Shown here one piece after another: positions 55,657 through 64,000 of a stretch of 64,000 nt of DNA. A program made the position numbers and the translations under genes. Origin of the DNA: Rana temporaria (taxonomy: Eukaryota; Chordata; Amphibia; Anura; Ranidae); NCBI RefSeq assembly GCF_905171775.1, contig NC_053491.1, forward strand, positions 138,245,983-138,309,982, given 5' to 3'. Under the pieces are notes generated by a model. It saw only the letters and a list, made by a program, of their open reading frames with translations. It did no database searches and was not told the DNA's origin. The number at the start of each line of letters is the position of its first letter. The stretch's first letter is position 1.

Positions 55657-56111
55657 TTAGCAATGGGCATTCTTTATTTGTACTACAAAGCAGCACTTCC
55701 ACTTTTTCATCACCACCAGTAGGTGCGCAGATATGACGGAGGGGTCAGATCCTGAGAGAACCCTGCAACACATGCGCTGGGGTACCCAGTATCTGCGCAT
55801 GCTTGGGGTTTACCACACATGCGCAAAGACCCCTAACAAGGAAGCTGGAAATCTTCACTGTCATTGCGCTTGTGCAGATGCACTGATGGGTTCTGCCAGC
55901 ATCCAAATAGTGGCACCCGGGGGAGGGAAGGGGGGAGCCACTTAACAATATACAAAAGAAAACCTCTGTTTAGCTGGTTGCCATTCAGAGCATTTTTTTG
56001 TTTTGCAAATCAGCCTGGGTTATCTGTACAGCTCATTTTTGTAGCATATAAGTGAATGCATAAAAGTAAACAAAAGTTATATTACAATATGAATTAAAAG
56101 TAAACCTTTAA

Positions 56112-56535
56112 AGTGATTGTAAAGGATCTTTTTAAAATACTAAACATGTTATACTTACCTGCTCTGTATGGTTTTGCAAAGAGCAGTCCTGATCCTTCTT
56201 TTTCTGGGGTCCCCATGCCGGCGCTTCTGGCTCCTCCTGCCTTCCGAGTGCCCCCTATTGACATGTACATCTTGCCCCGACTCTTCACTCCCTCACCACT
56301 GGATTTGATTGACAGCAGAAAGATCCAATGGCTTCCGTTGCTCCCACTAAGTGCAGTGGGGAGAGAAAGAGAGAGCAGCGCCACTTCTCTCGGGCACAGC
56401 GCTGGATTGAGAATCAGCTCAGGTAAGGATTTAGGGGGGGGGCAGAGGGGAGCTGTACCTAAAAGGCTTTTTAAATTCATTAAAGTAATGCAGAAAATGC
56501 ATTAAGGTAAAAAATCTTTAGCCTTTTTAACCACC
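56112..56535. mobile_element. Family D TTAA element
   Basis: TTAA (56108-56111) then AGTGATTGTAAAGG. ATACTTACCTGCTCTG near the left and GCTCAGGTAAGG at 56418 near the right. It ends near TTTTTAACCACC. Its edge lies about 160 bases from the FBXL13 exon at 56695. Confidence 0.65.
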
Positions 56536-56694
56536 TTAGTGTAGGAAACTACAAATAAATGTAATGAGTAAACCATTTAAAGTAACTCAAACCAGTTGCT
56601 TTATTGTGTAAAACAAAATAATTATTCTCGAAAAATAAAGAACACTGTTATGAGATTTACATAATTGAAAAAAAAATGTAAAGAATGTAATTAC

Positions 56695-56788
56695 CAACTG
56701 ATCTTCATCTTGTCCAAACAGATATTCAAGATAGCTTCCTGTCATTGCCTTTATTTTTGGTTTTTGTGCTTCGTCTATGTAGGCATCC
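56695..56788 (-). CDS. FBXL13: FBXL13 N-terminal coding exon
   Basis: Read on the - strand, a TTTTTTAACAG acceptor precedes a 94-base exon that completes a split codon and then encodes DAYIDEAQKPKIKAMTGSYL followed by EYLFGQDEDQL. It ends in phase 0 before GTAATT. A KPKIK...Y...LFG...D motif is found near the N-terminus of vertebrate FBXL13. The exon precedes the one at 53420 directly, with the two coded segments continuing as a plausible single helix-rich region. Confidence 0.8.
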
Positions 56789-56885
56789 CTGTTAAAAAAT
56801 GTAAAGCTGAAATAGCAGGAAATAGCAGGATAGGTGGCTTTTCTTCATATTACACGCCTTATCTTAGAAGAGATACAGACATTTC

Positions 56886-57420
56886 ATATGCTAATATATT
56901 GCCCAGAATAATACAGTAGTACCATTTGCGGTCCCATCAAGGTGCAGCCACTTGGTGACCAACTGGATCAGATTGTGCACTTGCAACTGTGGCGGCTGAT
57001 CTAACTGGTAACTCCAATGGTCCACCCATTGTACTCTGACTGCTTCTGTCACTCCTAGATGTCTTAGAATCTCGAGTTTTAAGCAATCATAGGTCTTCGT
57101 GTCCTCAAGGGTAAGGTCATAATATGACTTTTGTGAGTCTCCTGAGAAGAAAGGAGTATATAGGCCACCTTCTGCCAACATTCTCTGTATTCTGTTCTCT
57201 CAAATGTTGCCAGCTTTTCCAATAAATGGCTTGCACTGGCTGAAGCCTGGTTGGCAGGGGCAACATCTGATTGGCTCACAGCTTTGACTGCACTGCCTCA
57301 CTCAGAGTCCTTGTTTGTGATGCTGTGGTCTCCCTAATGGTGGTTATCTGGGTCCCTTTGCTGAAGCTCCATATTACGGTGGAGGGCAGTGTTAGCCATT
57401 AGTAATTGCTTCAATATTTC
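56886..57420 (-). pseudogene. Gypsy-type LTR retrotransposon gag fragment (SCAN-like)
   Basis: On the - strand two frames carry LLEKLATFERTEYRECWQKV and, after a shift, SGDSQKSYYDLTLEDTKTYD, EILRHLGVTEAVRVQWV and IQLVTKWLHLDG. This matches the SCAN-like capsid C-terminal domain of vertebrate Gypsy/Gmr1-type gag. A frameshift near 57130 breaks it. LTRs were not identified. Sequence beyond 57420 may belong to its 5' leader. Confidence 0.72.
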
Positions 57421-58240
57421 CCCAATCTCTAGATCCTCCATTTCTAGGACTGTACTGTCCCTCTCAATTGTATTTTTCTTTAAAGCTTGTCTACATTATC
57501 CACCAGTTGTGAAGTTTGTGGGGTTAGCAGGAAAGCAGTACACTGGCTTTGTGGAGCAATATAGTGCTTTAGTAACTTCACAAGGCTTAACAGCAGCAAA
57601 AGCAAAAGTCCACAACCAAAACGAGAAACACATTCTCCTTTTCAGGTCAATCTAGTCCAAGTAACAAAAAAGGAAGCAAGCCAACCATAGTGGTGCTATA
57701 TGATCTGCTTAGCCCTGGAGTGTCCCCCCATGTGTGTGGCCAACCCTACACAGCAATTATCAGTCCTTCCAACACAAACCTCTACTTCCTTCTGTCTTGC
57801 CAGTCCTCTTTTTCAAAAAATAATATGTCAATCCAACATTTTATATTCCTGATATGTGTCTGCTGTACCATATATTTATATGAAAAAGTATCCTGTTCTC
57901 TTTGTATTGCTTCCTTTGTGTGAAATCCTTGTGCTTCTTAAAAACTGACCACACTTGGCATGAGAGCACAGTGTGGTAAATTTTCTGCTTTCTTCTGATG
58001 GTCAGACTTATCCTGACATGCACCCCCCCCCCCCATCCTGCACAGCCATTCACTGGAAAGACCAGTGTGCTGCTGTTTCTCCTCCTCCAGCTCTCTAAGA
58101 TCCTTATCCAGTCGAGAACAGAGGTTATGTGATCACTAATATTTTAATATAAATACACAATGGTTTGTCTTTTACTTCTATTTTAAACTGAATGGATTGT
58201 TTTACAAGGCGAGAGTTCACATATAACCCCTGCTGTGTCT
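57421..58240. other. Probable retroelement flank, unclassified
   Basis: No coding beyond the gag fragment. A C tract lies at 58022-58034. LTR ends were not found. Confidence 0.35.
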
Positions 58241-58245
58241 CTTAA

Positions 58246-59177
58246 CTACTTGCCGACCAGCCGCAGTTATACGGCAGCAGGTCGGCTCCCCTGCGCGACA
58301 GCCCATAGCTATACGTCGGCTCTCGAAGCGGGCACTAGGGGCGCGCGCCCCCCGCTCGTCCCTGACTCCCGTGCCCGGCGGGCGCGATCGCCGTCGGGCA
58401 CCCACGATTGCGTGTAAACACACAGCTCCCGGTCCTGTCAGGGCGAGAAATGCCTGACCGTCTGTTCATACAATGTATGAACAGCGATCAGTCATTTCCC
58501 CTAGTGAGGCCACCCCCCTACAGTTAGAACACACCCAGGAAACATACTTAACCCCTTCCCCGCCCCACAGTGTTAACCCCTTCCCTACCAGTGGCATTTT
58601 TATAGTAATCCAATGCATTTTTATAGCACTGATCGCTATAAAAATGCCAATGGTCCCAAAAATGTGTCAAAAGTGTCCGAAGTGTCCACCATAATGTCGC
58701 AGTACCGGAAAAAAAAAAAATCACTGATCGTCGCCATTACTAGTAAAAAAAAAAAATATTAATAAAAAATGCAATAAAACTATCCCTTATTTTGTAAACG
58801 TTATAAATTTTGCGCAAACCAATCAATAAACGTTTATTGCGATTTTTTTTAACGAGAAATATGTAGAAGAATACGTATCGGCCTAAACTGAGGAAAAAAA
58901 TAATTTTTTTTATATATTTTTGGGGGATATTTATTATAGCAAAAAGTAAAAAATATTATTTTTTTTCAAAATTGTCGCTCTATTTTTGTTTATAGCGCAA
59001 AAACTAAAAACCGCAGAGGTGATCAAATACCAGTTCTATTTGTGTGAAAAAAAGGACGCCAATTTTGTTTGGGAGCCACGTTGCACGAGCGCGCAATTGT
59101 CAGTTAAAGCGACGCAGTGCCGAATCGTAAAAAGTGCTCTGGTCTTTGACCAGCAATATGGTCCGTGGGTTAAGTGG
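58246..59177 (-). mobile_element. Family E TTAA element
   Basis: CTACTTGCCGACC and GGGTTAAGTGG ends, flanked by TTAA (58242-58245, 59178-59181). Its right half (GCGCAAACCAATCAATAAACG, TATTTATTATAGCAAAAAGT, TTTATAGCGCAAAAAC) is the inverse of the left half of 27813-28735. Confidence 0.75.
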
Positions 59178-59181
59178 TTAA

Positions 59182-59880
59182 AGAGCCCACACCACCTGCC
59201 ACACAAGGACACGTTCAGGACACATCCCTTTTGGCCAGTACCCGTTTTTACTGTCAGAAACATAAGGGTTACATCAGAAGGGAGTGCGGTAATCCTTATC
59301 TGGGCTGCAATTTCTAAACCTCTAAACTCATGGTTGTTTCAGTGACTGTGAACTTACATGCAGGTGGTGCCTGAGATTTTCCCTGTTGGTGAATGGATAT
59401 TACCGGCAGCTAAAAAGTCCACAAAGTGTTTAAAGGTGGCGGCTGCTGCTTCTTGCACCAGCCCTGTAGATGTGGTCTGGCAGCTAAGTGGCTGCTGATG
59501 ACATTGACAAGGCTGCAGAAAGTGTCCCTACCTGTGCTCCCACTGTGCATAAATAAGCCTGCTACTTTGATTATAAATATGCAGGAGCCACAGGTAGGGA
59601 CACTCGCTGCGGTCTTTTCAATATCATAGGCAGTCATTCAGCTGCCCGATCACATCTATAGAGCTAGGTGCAACAAAGCTGCCAGCTTCCTTGAAGAGAT
59701 CAGAACTTTTTTTACAATTTTTTTACGCTTCCCCACCTGCTGGCATTCTCTGAGCCTGCCACCTCTCCAAAACCCTGCTCCGATTCCCGTCACCTCTCGC
59801 CATGCCTGTTCTGATCTGGCCACTAAAAAAAAATTGTTAATTTCCATTTTAGTTTCATTCTGCTTTTATTTTTTTCCGGG
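59182..59880. other. Intronic or flanking DNA with a small inverted repeat
   Basis: AGTGTCCCTACCTGTG (59521) and CACAGGTAGGGACACT (59588) are an exact inverted pair around CTCCCACTGTGC... No coding recognised. Confidence 0.5.
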
Positions 59881-59889
59881 TCATTCGTT

Positions 59890-60410
59890 ATGATCAAAAT
59901 TCTTAAATTCGTGGATTAGAAAATAAGAAAGAAAATCCAAAAATCCAAAAGAACAAAAATCTGAAAATTCAAAATAACTAACTAACTTATAATAACAAAC
60001 TATTAACTTATAAGTATTGGAATTTCCTTTCAAATTTGGCTGTTAGTGACCATAACGAATAAGAATTGATCTGAAGTTATAAATTATCCAAAATAAGGAA
60101 TGCCACATCTAAACAAATGGAACAGAATGAATTATTAATAATAATAATAAAAAAAAGTTTTTATTATTATTTATTATTATTAATTTGTCACTTTCCATTC
60201 GTTTAGATACGGCATTCGTTATTTTGGATAATTCGTAACTTCAGATAAATTCGTATTCGTTACATTCACTAACAGCCAAATTTGAAAGAAAATTCCAATA
60301 CTTATATTTTAATAGTTGGTTATTATTTCAGACTTTTCGAATTTTCGGGTTTTAGAATGTTCAGATTTTCGTTGTTATTTCTGGATATTCGTTCGTTTGC
60401 CATTTTCAAA
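59890..60410. repeat. AT-rich foldback around a (TAA)n core
   Basis: Arms pair over about 200 bases: TATTGGAATTTCCTTTCAAATTTGGCTGTTAGTG-type sequence at 60015 and its complement at 60270-60305. The centre is (AAT)n / (ATT)n at 60132-60182. Probably a decayed foldback transposon. Confidence 0.65.
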
Positions 60411-60639
60411 CCTTTATTTTCCTGATTTATTAACTACCTCTAATAACAACATATAGACAAAAAAAAACTAATTTAATAAATAAGTTAGTTAAAGAATAAT
60501 CTCCTCTCTTCATTGTTGTGTGCCAAAAACATATGCGTTGAGGTGCACTGGCAAGATGCAGTGATGGAACTACCAGAGTTGCAAAGGTTGTGCTTGCAAC
60601 AGGGTATAACAGCACTGGTGAACGGAGTGAACCACAACT

Positions 60640-61850
60640 GCGGTTAGCAAGGATTTCAATGCGCTTCTTTATGTGACAACTCAGTATTGGGCCCCAGGCG
60701 TCACTCCTTACAAACAGGAGTTTGAGGGATCTCTACATCATCACTCTGTCACATAAAGAAAGGCGTTGAGCTACTGAGGATGGATGCATTACAACATGCG
60801 ACCAGAGCTTAACGTTTAAAATGATATAATATACTTTAAAGATCAAGATTCCAATACACCTCTATATGAAAGTGATTATCAGTACAGGACACCAGGCGTC
60901 ACTCCACACAAACAGGAGTTTGGGGGTTCTCTACATCATATCACTTTGAGCATATAGGGTTGTATTAGGCCACTAAGGGAGATGGTATAAAATACCATCA
61001 ACCCCTAGCATAGAAAAGTTAGAGCGAACATGTTCAAACAATTAGGACAAGGCCTATAAGGGATTTGCACTTATGTCAAGCTCGTAGTAAATAGGAGTTG
61101 TAGTGACAACTAGTAGTTGCGTATGAGAGGCAGTATAGCTCAGGTAATAGTATTTGCATATATGAGGTAAGTATTGCACACGTAATAGTAGTTGCATATG
61201 AGAGGCAATATAGCTCAGGTAATTTGAGGGTAGCTGACCCTTTAAAGTATTCCTTAGCAAACAGTCCTTAGCACAGCAGTATATCCCAATTAGTATGTTG
61301 ATATCCACAAAGCATATTAAGTAACAACAAATGTATTAGATGGAACATAAGCAGCAGATCATCCTACAGGACTACAAGTGATACAATAGCTACTTATGCG
61401 TTTGCAGGCTTCAATGTAGAAAATAGGGATTTCGTGGTGTAGGGTGTTCAGCAAGAAGGCCTCTAAGGTTGTCCCCAGCAATGGCTCTGTGTTGCAGTAG
61501 GTGCAAGAGCACCAAGGTAGTAGTTGTTGCCTGGAGTGGGGTTGCAGCATGGGGAGCAATGGCCGCGGTATGAGTAGCGTGGCCGAACTACGGCTGACAA
61601 TAATAGATCGCTGTCTGTGTACCAGGTGAATGCCTTTATAGGCAGGAGACAGGTACCAGACAGCTGTAATACATTCACAGTGATTTGAAAGAAGCGCCGT
61701 ATAGTGCGGCGCACTTCCGCGTTCCACGGTGGAACACACAGGGCGCCGCGCAATGACATCATTGCGCGGTCGCAGTAATGCGTTCCAGCATGGAACGCAT
61801 TACAGAAGAAACAGGCGCGAGGAGCGCCTGTTACACAGGGCCCTGGATTC
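60640..61850. repeat. LTR-like repeat region with internal duplications
   Basis: CAGGCGTCACTCC...ACAAACAGGAGTTTG...CTCTACATCAT occurs at 60696-60745 and again at 60902-60949. TATGAGAGGCA(G/A)TATAGCTCAGGTAAT occurs at 61122 and 61196. The GC-rich end (61690-61815) shares GCGTTCCA..TGGAACGC with 7260-7290, so it may be related to the LTR-like unit at 6160-7423. Confidence 0.45.
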
Positions 61851-62234
61851 CCATCACTGCAGCTCCATGGCAGAGCCGCTGGCTGCAATTGTAAGCAGAG
61901 AGTGTCTGTTACATTTTCTCTCACACTGCCCAAACCCAGCATTGACAGCCCCAGCCCCACCCCCACCCTTTGCACAGGTGGAAGAGTAGAGAGAAAAATA
62001 CTGGACCTGCTCCTCCCGCCTCTCTCCTCCTATGTATGCCTGCAGCTCCTCCTGCACTCCAATCCCTGACAGCACTGCACTCAGAAAGGGGATGAGTGGG
62101 TGGGAAAGCCCAGCAAAGCAGCAACTACTGTACATGGTGGAGGAACTATGCAGAGTGTAGGCTGCCTGAGCCTCCTTCCTGGAGTAAGCTCACCTTCCAT
62201 GGTAACTGAAGTGTCCCCCCACCCTCCCTTCTCT
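61851..62234. other. GC-rich non-coding stretch
   Basis: Pyrimidine-rich and CTCC-rich; overlapping chance frames on both strands. No recognisable protein and no promoter motif I can defend. Confidence 0.35.
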
Positions 62235-63090
62235 CTCCTGCCTCTACACTAATGTAGGGGGACTCAGATATAAGAGGTGCTCAGTGGACTCTGATGTAAG
62301 GGGGGCTTTGTTTTAGCAGTTCCCCTTTACACCAGAGTCCACAGCATTCCCCCTTACATCAGAGCCCCCCTTAAATCAGGGTTTCTAGGGCACCCCTTAC
62401 ATTGGAGTTCCCCTTTACACATAGATCCCACAAGTCCATAGTGAAATTCTGCAGCCTCTGATGTAAGGGGAACTTTGAGAATGCTGATTTATGGGGGGGG
62501 GGCTCTGGTGTAAGGGGGAACACAGTGGACTTTGGTGTAAAGGGGAACTCTGATGTAAGGGGTGCTCTGGGAACCCTGATTAAATGGAAATGCTGGGAAC
62601 TATGATGTAAGTTGGGGTCTGGTTACCAGTCTGCAATGTTCCCCCTTACATCAGAGTCCCCTCCTTACATTAGAGTTCGCAGTGTTCCTTCTTTAATCAG
62701 AGTCCCCGGAATTCTCCCTTATAACAGAATCCCTAGAGTTCTCCCTTACATCAGGGCCTCTTACAGTGTAATGGAACTCTACCAGTTCAGATTAAGAGAA
62801 ACTCTGCAAGTTCAGATGTAAAGGGAAATTTTGCAAGTTACAGACATAGTTACATAGTAGGTGGGGTTGAAAAAAAGACACAAGACCATCTAAGCCAACC
62901 TATGTCTGTGATTATATGTCAGTATTACATTGTATATCCCTGTATGTTGTGGTCGTTCAGGTGCTTATCTAATAGTTTCACATGTAAAGGGGAACTCTGC
63001 AAGTTCACATGTAAATGAGAAATATGCAGATTCAGAAATCTGTGGATTCAGACGTAAAGGGGAAACTCGGTGGACTGTGATGTAAGGGGT
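62235..63090. repeat. Degenerate GATGTAAGGGG repeat in both orientations
   Basis: Units of CTCTGATGTAAGGGG and of its complement CCCCTTACATCAGAG alternate more than 15 times in runs (forward about 62235-62310, reverse 62325-62430, forward 62455-62620, reverse 62635-62760, forward 62810-63090). It is interrupted at about 62838-62975 by another repeat. Confidence 0.72.
62838..62975. repeat. Interspersed repeat, SINE- or LINE-tail-like
   Basis: ACATAGTTACATAGTAGGTG...GTTGAAAAAAAGACACAAGA...CCAACCTATGTCTGTGATTA is a motif I recognise as a common frog interspersed repeat. I cannot assign its class from sequence alone. Confidence 0.5.
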
Positions 63091-64000
63091 GACTCTTGTG
63101 ACTAAATCTATATGATTAGAAATGTTATTTAATCACAAAACATACCCAAGAGGGCAGGACATGTGAAAGGGTCCCACTGCAGGCTCCACGGTGGGAATAA
63201 AGAGCCCCAAGATTGGTGGAAAGGGCCCCGAGACCAGATGTCAGGTTCAACCTTCATTGTTCTTGCACCAAGGCCCTGAAGGTTCTAGTTATGCCTCTGG
63301 CAAGGTGCATTGGTGTGCCATTAGAAATTAGTGCTACAGCACCTCTCAAGCTCCGTGCACACTATAAGCTAAAAAAAAAAAATCTGAAAAATGTTCATTA
63401 GCATTTTTGTGTTAGCTCTTAGCAGGGGTTAGGAGCATTCAGCATTTTTTTCTGCTGGCAAAGCACTCCCAAAAACAATTTTTTTTTTCTGGTCCTAGAA
63501 GCTGAAGCTTCGAAAAGACTTCTAGATTAAAATAGTGCTTCTCTTTGATTGGTAATTGCCATGGCATGCACATGAGATTGTTTTTGACACAAGCTATTTG
63601 AGAGTCTGGTTGAGAACACAAGCAACCTTGACAGTTGTATTTCACTGCATGCCTTGAATGTAAGGCCGGATTCACACCTATGCGAATTGAGTGCGGCTTA
63701 AACCGCATCCAATTGGCAGAACATTTCTAAATACAGTAATTTCAATGAGGCTGGTTCACATATGTGCGATGCATTCCCACTGCGCATTGCCGAAAAAAAA
63801 AGTGCGTTTTCTAGGCATTGCGGTGCGCCTCAGGTGCAAATTCAAGCCCATTCTTTTCTATGGGCACGCATCTGATTCTAAGTGGGTTATATAGTCTACC
63901 TTCAGGTGATGGACACTGGCACTCTCAAACAGGAAGTCCCCTCCCTATATAACCCCCTCCCCTACAGGAAGTACCTCAGTTTTGTAGCAAAGTAATCCAA
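63091..64000. other. Right edge, repeat-like, no gene
   Basis: AAGGCCGGATTCACACCTATG at 63662 looks like the left end of a foldback element whose right end is outside or unrecognised. The upstream FBXL13 exons (start codon) were not found here. Confidence 0.4.

Larger units (their letters stand above)
20198..56788 (-). other. FBXL13: FBXL13 (DRC6) locus, recognised part
   Basis: Six - strand exons (56788-56695, 53420-53353, 48193-48039, 35125-35016, 23006-22902, 20293-20198) are linked by compatible phases and consensus AG/GT borders. They total 628 coding bases. In order they encode helical segments with spaced tryptophans and then the F-box. FBXL13 is the axonemal nexin-dynein regulatory complex subunit DRC6 and an F-box/LRR protein. 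The start codon exon should lie right of 56788; I did not find it up to 64000. The LRR exons should lie left of 20198, past LRRC17. Introns are 2.8-15 kb and mostly transposons. Confidence 0.82.

Noticed and set aside
61463..61975. 170-codon minus-strand frame
   Set aside because: GC-rich region with low stop density; overlapping frames on both strands, no recognisable motif.
56800..64000. First exons and promoter of FBXL13
   Set aside because: I looked for the N-terminal coding sequence on the minus strand and found no convincing exon; it may be beyond 64000.

Overview
The window is amphibian nuclear DNA, most likely from a ranid-type frog. The inference rests on spliced vertebrate coding exons in a very low gene density, and on dense CpG-rich inverted-repeat DNA transposons of the kind that fill large frog genomes. 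Tc1, hAT, piggyBac-like, L2, CR1, L1/Tx1, Penelope-like and Gypsy remnants are also present. I cannot name the species.

Only two cellular genes are supported. LRRC17 lies on the + strand: three coding pieces at 1-208, 8845-9000 and 9910-10313, with its 5' part outside the left edge. FBXL13 (dynein regulatory complex subunit 6) lies on the - strand: six coding exons between 56788 and 20198, running from an N-terminal region of tryptophan-containing helices to the F-box. All splice phases agree in both genes. The start of FBXL13 lies to the right of what I can recognise, and its leucine-rich repeat exons must lie to the left of 20198, presumably beyond LRRC17. This reproduces the mammalian arrangement, in which LRRC17 is nested antisense in an FBXL13 intron. 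LRRC17 is a secreted LRR protein; FBXL13 is a ciliary/ubiquitin-ligase-type protein. They share a locus, not a pathway.

The rest is transposon-filled intron. 0.3-8 kb: an internally deleted Tc1 element, then an inverted-repeat element holding an L2 LINE that itself holds another inverted-repeat element. 6-8.3 kb: LTR-type, TTAA-type and hAT-type remnants. 11-19 kb: miniature elements and a Penelope-like fossil between inverted terminal arms. 19-25.6 kb: TTAA elements, a solo LTR and two ~735-bp 'family B' hairpin elements. 26-28.7 kb: a hAT element filled with a minisatellite, and a TTAA element. 29.8-36.5 kb: chained and nested miniature elements and a near-perfect 0.5-kb hairpin. 37.8-40.4 kb: a Tc1 copy broken by a family B element and a solo LTR. 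42.8-47.2 kb: an inverted repeat with a ribozyme-like motif, and LINE fossils. 49-53 kb: a Tc1 > hAT > hairpin-element nest with clean duplications. 54-64 kb: miniature elements, a Gypsy gag fossil and low-complexity repeats.

Family names used below: A = elements ending near TGCCGCGTACAC; B = ~700-bp elements ending near GGGCCAGATCC or GGCCAGATTCA; C = elements ending near GGGGTTGATTTACTAAA; D = TTAA-flanked elements starting AGTGNTNNTAAA; E = TTAA-flanked elements starting CCACTT; G = elements ending GGCCCCGTAC with a central GCATGCGTCG palindrome. These labels are mine. Class assignments rest on target-site duplications and termini read by eye, not on database matches.
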